DNA of 64,000 bases from Sepioteuthis lessoniana. Lineage: Eukaryota > Mollusca > Cephalopoda > Myopsida > Loliginidae. The stretch spans positions 85,803,043 through 85,867,042 of the forward strand of contig OY757904.1 in assembly GCA_963585895.1 (NCBI GenBank), in the 5' to 3' direction. The notes below the pieces were generated by a model that saw only the letters and a list, made by a program, of their open reading frames with translations, ran no database searches and was not told the origin of the DNA. Below are positions 47,801 through 56,800 of the stretch, piece after piece (within the stretch, counting starts at the first letter, position 1; every line of letters begins with the position of its first letter). The translations under genes and the position numbers were made by a program.

Positions 47801-50800
47801 AAGGCTTTGCCGTGTCAAAGCCGTGCGAACGAGCGGACAGGCCATGAGGCCGAGGCTAAGATGGGCGTTATCTTAGCGCTGCGCAGATAGCGAAGCAGTA
47901 GCTAAAGGCTGGACCGTGCCATTAGCGCTGCGCAGCTTATCGGACAATCGGAACCGAGGTTAAGACCGGTTGGTCTTAGAATCCGTCTTCGTGTTTGCCG
48001 CCTGGCCGTCTATTTCGACTGGTCATTACTGACCAGTCCGAGATACTCTGACCCGCAGACAGAGACCTCTTGTGGTCCTAAAAAGGACCTTTGTGCATAC
48101 CTATGTAGGTGGAAGAAAGGCAGGTCTACCACGAGAAGTGGGGCCAATGCCGTAAGTTAAGGTGAATGCGACCGCACAGAATGCGGGATTCCTCCTTAAT
48201 GAGCTTCGCCGGGGGCGTGCCATCGAGTGTTGAAAAGGGCCTGTTGATATCACGAAAGGGCTGTGACACACAGCCCAGCCGCGTGAATAAGAAATTCCCT
48301 CATAAAAAATGAGTGTAGCCATAAAGTGTTTTTCTAACCCGCCATAGGCTAGCGACGACTATTAGTTCTAGTCTTATCTAGTTATTTCCGGCCAAAGTGC
48401 TTCGTAAATGTTATTAATTTTTAATTCATCCTTTTCTTTAGCTATAACGAGGTGTCAAGGTCGTTAGAAAGAAAAAGGGCTTAGTCAGTTCCGGTCGTAC
48501 CCGGATATAGTTGTTCTACAGCAGGCGTGTAACTTGACATGTTTATGTTTATCGGCCGGTCGCGGCACGTATTCGTCAATTGATTCATCGAGAAAAAAAT
48601 GACCCCTTCTAGTCGTCACCGTGCGTTTATACGCTCGCCTGATCTCGAAAGAATTTGCATACGCGTAAATCGACTCTTGCTGGTTCGAGATCACCCAACG
48701 TTACATATAGTGCTTGATCAGCCATATCTGATTCTTGCTTTTACTCTGCAGGTCAGACACGTCCATGCACGCTTTGAATTTTCAGGTACGTTGCATCCGA
48801 TACATTTGTAGGGAACGAATAAATAAATAAAAAAAAATTTTAAATTAAGTTAAAAAAATAAATAAATAAAAAGAAAACTATTAAATTTGCAGAAACTCCC
48901 AGAAGTCCCTGACAGGAAAAAGGGATGACGCATGCGTAAAAGAGAAAAGTCATCCTCTTGACAAAGGGGACGATATTATCTGTCTCTTTCAGGCAGTGTC
49001 CATCGAACCAACAACACCATTTTGCTGTCTGGTGTTTTGGGCACCACGCATACGTCTTTGGACGTAGCGTCGGTTAGTCCCTTCACCCAGTAGCAGCCCT
49101 CTCTCTATCGGTCAGCACTATGCTGAAACATATAAGACCCACTACAGAACTATAAACTAACTCTTACCGGACTTGGACAAACTTCCAAAAGAAAAATAAC
49201 CGTTATGGAAGCCCGAAATACCAGATGAAGACCAATACATACATGAAATGTTTTAAAGTATTTTGACACCTTGACTGGGGGATTCAACCATTTCAATGTA
49301 TTCAGGAAAAACTCTCTCATCCATGGAATGGTTGTTGAACCCTGCAAATAAAGGAAAGTATAAAAGAAACGTCTTCGTCTCCTATCTGTTTCTATCTTTT
49401 CTTTTTGTATGATTCTTTTGGGACTTTTATTTGGGCTAGTCAACGTGGGATAGAATAATATGACCAAAATATTGAGTCAGATATCTTACGGCAACACAGC
49501 CTTGCCCTTAGCCCCTGACCTTCAAAACCGTCAAACCCCACACATTTACACTCCTCCCTGATTTGGGAATCACACAACATACAGTTCGGAGCAGGTCTCT
49601 TTAGTCTGCTATTTCGTCTAAGCGGGACACTCTTGGCAATATCTTCGTCTTCGGATGTGTCTCTGGGCCTATGCTGACCCCGGTCGCTGTGATCGCTTTC
49701 AGATGCTGTGGGATCCTCCTGCGTTAAATACAGCATCGGCGCTTCGTCTTCAGAGGAAGTGATGCTGCAATTGGTGGTGTCTACTCCTCGCAGTGGACTA
49801 ACATCCTTTACGTGGCGTGGTGTCCTGTCAACAAGGACTGAATGTGGGCTGTACACACCCGTTATTGTCCCCTTTCCAAACTGGGTTGTACATCGCCCAT
49901 GCGGGATCTTGACCCAAACACCATCCCCTACTTCATAACTGCTGGGACCAGCATCCTTTGGTGGTAATATGACATCAATGCCTTTTATACAAGCCGGATA
50001 AGAATATATCACATTGGCTGGTGCGGTTGAAGCCGACGCATCATCTTTGGGAGTCACATTATACCAGTACACTGCCTCCATTACTGAGCACCGTGTTTTT
50101 GTGGCAATGCGCTTTATTGTACGGTGAGATCTCTCCACAATCCAGTTACCAGCTGGTACGTATGCGCATCGGAATCTTATCCGTACGCCCCAGTGCTTGG
50201 TGAATTTAGAGAACATCTCTCCGCTAAAGGTCGTGGCGTTATCTCAACAGAGGCCCCCCTCTCGTAAAATACAGTCTCCAACTGCTGAACGATGCTGGTA
50301 GAATCCTGACACAATAACGGCCTCCAAATAGCAAATTGACTGGGACCGCAGTTGATCAAGGTTAAGTAATGCCGATTTTCAAGGTGGGTTACATCCATTC
50401 CAACCCTCCTCCAGTTCTCGCACACGTCTAGTCTGCCTGCCTTCCAACCTTACCGGGGCTGGATCTCCTCGCACTCTCTACCTCCCGCACAGCTGCTTTG
50501 GAGACCTCGGGACTTACCAGTTTTTCGAAGTAGTGTGTGCGCTTTATGCCAGGATGTCCACAAGATCGATGAATGGTCCGAATGCGAGCGAGATCCAGCT
50601 CCCCTATGGATGCGGCGCATACTGGCTCAATGGGTTCTGCTTCTTTTCGAAGTGCGTCCAGCCATCGTTGGGGCACTCTAGTGAGGGGATCAGCTCGGTT
50701 TGCATGAGATTTAACGAGTGCCACGTCAATCATCAGTCCATACTTTGCCGCTAATTCATGGAGCGTACTCAGTCGGCGTCTTATTAGCATCTCTGACGCC

Positions 50801-53800
50801 ACCTTAGTCCGTACCTTTGCTTTCATGGACAGGGTGTCAGAAATCCATCGGTGCACGCAGTCCGAGTCCGTCCGCAGGTGAATCACACTCGCCCTCCAGT
50901 GCAGTGCCAGATTAACGCCTGTTAACACTGCATCAAGCTGTGCTAGATTGATGTGCTTATCTGCATGCACCGGTTGTAGCCAACTTGGGTCTTCAATTAT
51001 GGCTCTGTCATATTCAACAGCCACACCGGTGGCCAGGGAGCTTGCATCCACCCACACAGTGACTTCCTGACCATTCAAGCACAAGTCACCATGCACTAGA
51101 TCAGTTTGTGACGATCTCAATATGATTTCTTCAAGCTTTTGACGCAACAGGGTGTCTTGTGTTTCATTGTCCCACCCTGTTGTTACGTCGTTTGCTCTCT
51201 GTTTCACAAACGCAGCTGCAACGTGAAGCCAGCCACACACTGGAAAATGCCGGGTCAGCCGCCCGCACACAGAAAAGACGGTACGACGCATGAGTACATC
51301 AGGAACCTTCGGACGCTTGCCGTCGCTTCGCCATCTAAGTTTACCGTGCTCCTCCCAAACGTATACGCCCAACACACGAGCGCCACTACTCAGTTGTTCT
51401 GGATCCTTGCAAGTCAGCCCAAACAGTTCAAGATGCATCTTCACTTGAGCTGCCGAACACACACTCTCATTAACAAATATGTCATCAATGTATGAGGAAG
51501 TGGCGCCATCGACGGTTTTATCTTGTCTGATCACAGCTTTTACAACGGACCGCATGATCTGTGGAGCTACGTTTAGCCCGAACCCCAAACGGGTAAGGCA
51601 ATAACTCTGCCCTTTAATTTTCACCGTTTGGAATGGCCATAACGACTTGTCAATGTGAATCTTCAGATATGTCCGGCGCTGGTCCACTACAGCAGCTTGT
51701 GGCCCCTGCTGTCGCCATTCCCTCATAGTTTGAGCACACACATCCGCATTCGCCGTATAAGCATTCACATGCTCATTTAGCTCACGATAGTCCATTACTG
51801 GCCGGACTTTCTGCTTATTTTCCTGTAATATGGTCATTAGCGGTATCAAGTCTTTAGGGGGTCCAAGTTCGTTCTCCGGGTACGGAATCAACCAACTGTT
51901 CTGAATCCAAGCCTGCAACTCCTGCTCATATTCACCTTGGAGTCGCTTAGGGGTTGGATATTCTGAGAGCCTGTTTTTCAGAGATACAGGCGGCTGGTCG
52001 CCAGACCATTTCCAAGATGCGGTCCATACACGCTTGGCCTAGTCATATTTGGTGTGAAAGTCAGGTTCGTCAAGAGTGATGGCAGCACACATCAGTCTTT
52101 CGTGCTGAGGAAATATCACTTTGCCGGTGTCAGACATAGCCATTCCACCCAGTTGTCTGATCGCATTCAGCCCAAGTAGCAGATCATATCCAAGCAGATC
52201 CCCATCTACAACCAGAGCTCGTACGGTGACTGAAGGTCCATTGCCGATACCAATTTGGACCACACTCTCTCCACAACACATTGACGAACTCCCGCCAACA
52301 ACTAGCAAGGGGACCTTCTTTTTCTCCCATGTCTGACAGCATGGCTTGCATACTAGGGTTTGCGTGCAGCCTGTATCAACCAGGGCAGTACGCCTTACTC
52401 CATCAATCTCCACAGTGACCGCAGGCAGCGCGCCGTTCAGATGAGGTTTGGGGAGGAGACTGGCGCTGAAGACTCATTCCCTTGTTTGTTTTCCGGACAA
52501 TTTCGTGCAATGTGACCCTGTCACTTGCACCGATAACAAGTGAGAGATTTTCGGGGCTTGGGACTTTCGCACCGTCTAAGACAATCTCGAGCCGTATGGT
52601 TGGGTCCCTGACATATGTAGCATCTCCTTGGAGCTGTGGTCTCCTTTTCCTGACATCCCGGTAGTTGAGCTGCTGCGGCTGCCAACCCTGTACCTGTGAA
52701 GCTGTCTTTCAATATTGCTCAGGCGCGGGCCAATATTTCAGATATCGGCAAATCGTCTACCCAGGTAGTGGCCTGAAGAAGTTTCTCCACATGCTCCGGT
52801 AACCCAGCAATAAACGCACAGACCAAACCTCGCTCCGTCATACCTCCGAACTGAGTCGCAAGCTTGCGTAGCTCCGCCAAGAAAACGTCAACCGTTTCCC
52901 CCGGATGCAAATGGCGCGCTGCAAACTGCTTATATGCCGTCACAGGATTGAGGGCAAATGCTGTGTATAAAACGTCTATTATACAAGCAAAGTCAGCCCT
53001 CTTTTTTTCGTTTAGTTGCTGATAAACTGCTTACGTGCCACCCGAGAGGCAATATGAGTGCTTCCTTTTCCTCGTTTCCTTTCCTTTTCCTTCCCTCCTT
53101 CTCTCTCTTTCCTTCTTTCCTTCCTTCCTTCAAGTTTTAACAGACTCCGTATGTATTCGTCAATTGATTCACCGAGAAAAAAATGACCCCTTCTAGTCGT
53201 CACCGTGCGTTTATATGCTCCTCAGATCTTGAAAGAATTCGCATACGCGCAAATCGACTCTGATTGGTTCGAGATCACCCAATGTTACATATAGTGCTTT
53301 AAGCAGCCATATCTGTTTCTTGCTTTTACTCTGTAGGCCAGACACGTCCGTGCATGCTTTGAATTTTCAGGTACGTTGCATCCATTACATTCACAGCAGC
53401 TCAAACAAAACACAAAAGAAATAACATCAGCATTTATAGCTCTAAGTTGTAAAAGGAAGAAGATTGGCTCAGTTACATTGTTTTTATTTGGGCTTGGACA
53501 CTGATAACTGGTGTTAGAAGGAGATTTGTTTATACCGCAGGCTCCCTTATTCTGTTAAATTTGTTCAAGGATTGCTGGCCTTAGAAAGGAATCCAGATAG
53601 GTTAAATGGCTGTTCCAAAGAATTTCTCTTGCCATTCTTTAGGACAATAGATTTTCAATTTTTTCAGTCTACATTGTCAATTGAAAATTTTTGCCCTCAT
53701 TTTTTTAAAAAATTCCATAATTATTTTATTACTGAATAAAATATTTTTTCAATTGCATAAAACAAGAAGTTTACCCAATGATCCAGTATAGGTAATGTAT

Positions 53801-56800
53801 ACTTTTTCAAGTATGCAAGAATATAGAATAAAAAAAACCTTGGTCAGTGTTTTTTTGTATAATGTTTCAAAATGATTGAATTGTAATACTAAAAAAAATG
53901 TCTTTATCTAATGGGATATAATTCCTGCCATTCCAATTCAAGATATATATCACCCTGTCAACTAGGACTGTTGATATACCAGCTGCACCTCTGCAGAGAG
54001 GTAACACCCCACCCTATCCAAGAAGTGTCCTGTGTATGACACTAAATTGCATCTGATAGTGAGACTCAAGTCTTGGAGCTTGGGTCAGTGTGGGGCACCC
54101 CTTCATTACCATTGCTTTACTTTGACCCAGGATAGTAGTATCTGTTAGGTTCTCATCTATGGGTCAAATAGAACCATATAGTTGTATGCAAATTATTTGT
54201 TTTTGGCTGGAATTCTCAATAAATAGAATTACTAATATCAAATAGCAATACTTGAAGTCATTTACATGTGTATGAATAAATTATTAATATTAAATAGAAT
54301 TATTAGCACTCAGTAACAATATTTGAAACTATCTAACTGTGCAAACATTTGAGCTCTGGCTGATTTAAAAATGTTACATGCAAACTATTTACTTACATGC
54401 TTACAAATCATACATACATACATACATACATGCACATACAAGGTGCATACGATAAGTTTCCAGAATTTTTTCGTACAGGCATTTAATATTGTCGTAGACT
54501 CTTGAACATTCAGTCTGTTATTGTTATACATCCTATGAGATAACTGACCAATTTTTATAATTTCAAGTTTAAATGAACAGCTACAGCAGCAATTGGAATA
54601 CAAAGCCTGATTGTCACAGTTGGGGAATTTCAAAAATGCAATCTGGACGTGAGAACACTTTAGATGAACAATATGCAATAAAATTCTGTTTTAAACTTGG
54701 AAAAAATACCACCACAGAAATGTATGGAATGCTTCAGACTGCTTTTGGAGTATCTTGCATGAATCGAGCATCAGTTTTAGAGTAGCATAAGAGATTCAAG
54801 GAAGGCAGGGAGTCTGTGAGGAATGATGAGATGTGTGGGAGGAGTAAGGAACTCAATACACCAAAGTTGATTGGCCAAAGGGTTAGGGTTACTATGTTGA
54901 GGTTTTAAGAGATTCCGTTGGAAGAGGCCAGCACTCTTCAAATCAGCTCAGTGGCATTTCCACCAGGACAATGCACCAGTCCATAAGTCCATCCTTGTCA
55001 CAGACTATTTGACCAAGATGGGCATCAAGATAGTTCCTCAGTCTCCCTATAGTCCAGACCTTGTTCCCTGTGACTTTTGGTTATTCCCTAAGCTCAGAGG
55101 CTGTCATTATGAGACAACTGAGGAGCTGAAAGAGACTGTGACAAAGGTCAATGACACGCTCACACAAGAGGACTTCCCTGGGGTCTTCCAGAAGTTGTTG
55201 GAATGGTACAAGTGCATTGCAGCCTGAGGAGATTACTTCAAAGGGGACTAGAATTTCATGTGTGTACTATCAATAAAAGTGCCCATACGAAAAAAGTCGG
55301 GAAACTTATCGTATGCGCCTCGTATATAGGATTTGGCATTAGATAATCCACAAGAGTTGATATACCATAAAACAGCCAAATGAAACCAAACCAGCTGTGT
55401 TCCCTAACTTTATTTGCATCATGGACCCATTCAGTATTGTCTGTATTCTTATGAACTAACTTTAGTCATGACTGGAATATAAGTGATAAGTCAACTATCA
55501 ATCACTTAGAAGTAGCTTACACCCCCAATTTTATTTTTTGAACATAAGTACTACCAAATTAACATAAAAAATATTTGTTATCACATAACCTAATTAGCAT
55601 TGTCATTTATTTTTTATTCTTTTCTTTACTTCAAAATTAACATCCAGATTTTTCTGAGCATTCATGTGAACTTTTGATCTTACTGAAACAAAACAGGTTT
55701 AATTTATGAATATGGAATGGAAGAAGATTTTTAACATGCTGTTTTAAAAATGCCATTTTGATACTAAAAATGTTATTGAATTTCTTTTTGGTTTTGTTAG
55801 AATAGTAACAACCCAAATTATAAACAAAAAATAAAATAAAAAGGAAATTTATTTGAATTGACTTGGAGCTGTATCAAAATCAATATTACCTTTTGATACC
55901 AAAACAAGAATTTTTACTCTTCTCTAAGAAAATAACCCAAATCCCAGTTTTCATTGATTTTGAGAAAATATACCACCTAAGATTAATTGATTTGATTAAT
56001 TAATTAATTCACACATTTATTACACCATTCTTACATTTAATTTAGTATATTAAGCTTGAAATGTTATGAAAAATATGTAAATGGAAAAAAATTGATTTTA
56101 TGCACATGACATCTTCTATCAGACACACAACTTATAAAAATATCAATAAAGGGATCCCAGCTCCTGGAAAAATATACAATAGAGAGCATAAAGATCAGAA
56201 TGATATTAAGAAAAAGTGTAAATGTAAAATAACTTTTTATTTTAAAGCTTCATAGAACATTTTATATATTAAGATAAATTATATAATTCCTAAATATAAA
56301 GCTCAATAAACTTATTTTGAGAAAGTTATAAGAATGATTATATAACATTTGAAAAAATAGATCATCAAAAACATCAGAACAATTAAATAAATCCCTAGAA
56401 TTTAATAATTATTTGTATTATTAAAAAATTTTCGAGGGTAAGAATATAAAATAGGGTATTTTACTAAATTACACCGGCTCTTCACTGGCTCTTGGATTGT
56501 AAACATGGCAAAAAAATCAGTAACATCATTGGAACTTAGAAAACTGATAGTCAAGTTATGTAATGAAGATAAACTCTCGATTGGGTATCTAAAAGTGTTA
56601 TTCATAGCATTTAAAGACAGCTTGAGGAAACTGGTCATATGAAGCAAAGAAACCACCTGGCAGTCCCAGGAAAACTACTGCAAGTGAAGACAGATAGATT
56701 GGTAATGAATCAAAAAAGGATCAATTTGCAACAGCAACTGCTATCTCTAAAAGAGCTAATGCTAACCTTAGCATTAAAATATCAAGGCACATTATTTCCT

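Larger units (their letters stand above)
46621..48567. mobile_element. nested LTR-like unit with three tandem arrays
   Basis: Begins TGTTGCGGAGCC and ends GGTCGCGGCA. It is flanked by CGTA (46617-46620 and 48568-48571), and the host LTR reads continuously across it when compared with 53048-53389. TG...CA ends and a 4-bp duplication fit a solo LTR. It is much GC-richer than its surroundings. No coding region is convincing. It is younger than the LTR it interrupts. Confidence 0.65.
46525..53389 (-). mobile_element. LTR retroelement, Ty3/Gypsy-type order, broken fossil
   Basis: Minus-strand coding. The 5' LTR is at about 53048-53389. Remnants follow in the order gag end with CCHC knuckles (about 52940-52520), protease (52413-52039), RT and RNase H (51918-50600, YIDD box), and integrase with HHCC and core segments (50600-49440). 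The 3' LTR is at about 46525-48804, itself interrupted by another LTR-like unit (46621-48567). RT and RNase H preceding integrase and the YIDD box point to Ty3/Gypsy. It is clearly broken, with several breaks. The comparable parts of the two LTRs differ at about one base in ten by eye, so the insertion is not recent. Confidence 0.75.

Noticed and set aside
46789-47843. Possible CRISPR array or satellite centromere
   Set aside because: Units are contiguous without unique spacers, so not CRISPR. The arrays are bounded inside an LTR-like insert, so not a centromeric satellite.
47508-47890. Overlapping open frames on both strands with a 15-residue repeating peptide
   Set aside because: They arise because the 45-bp minisatellite period is a multiple of three. 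Several frames are open at once and none has a start context, codon bias or domain.
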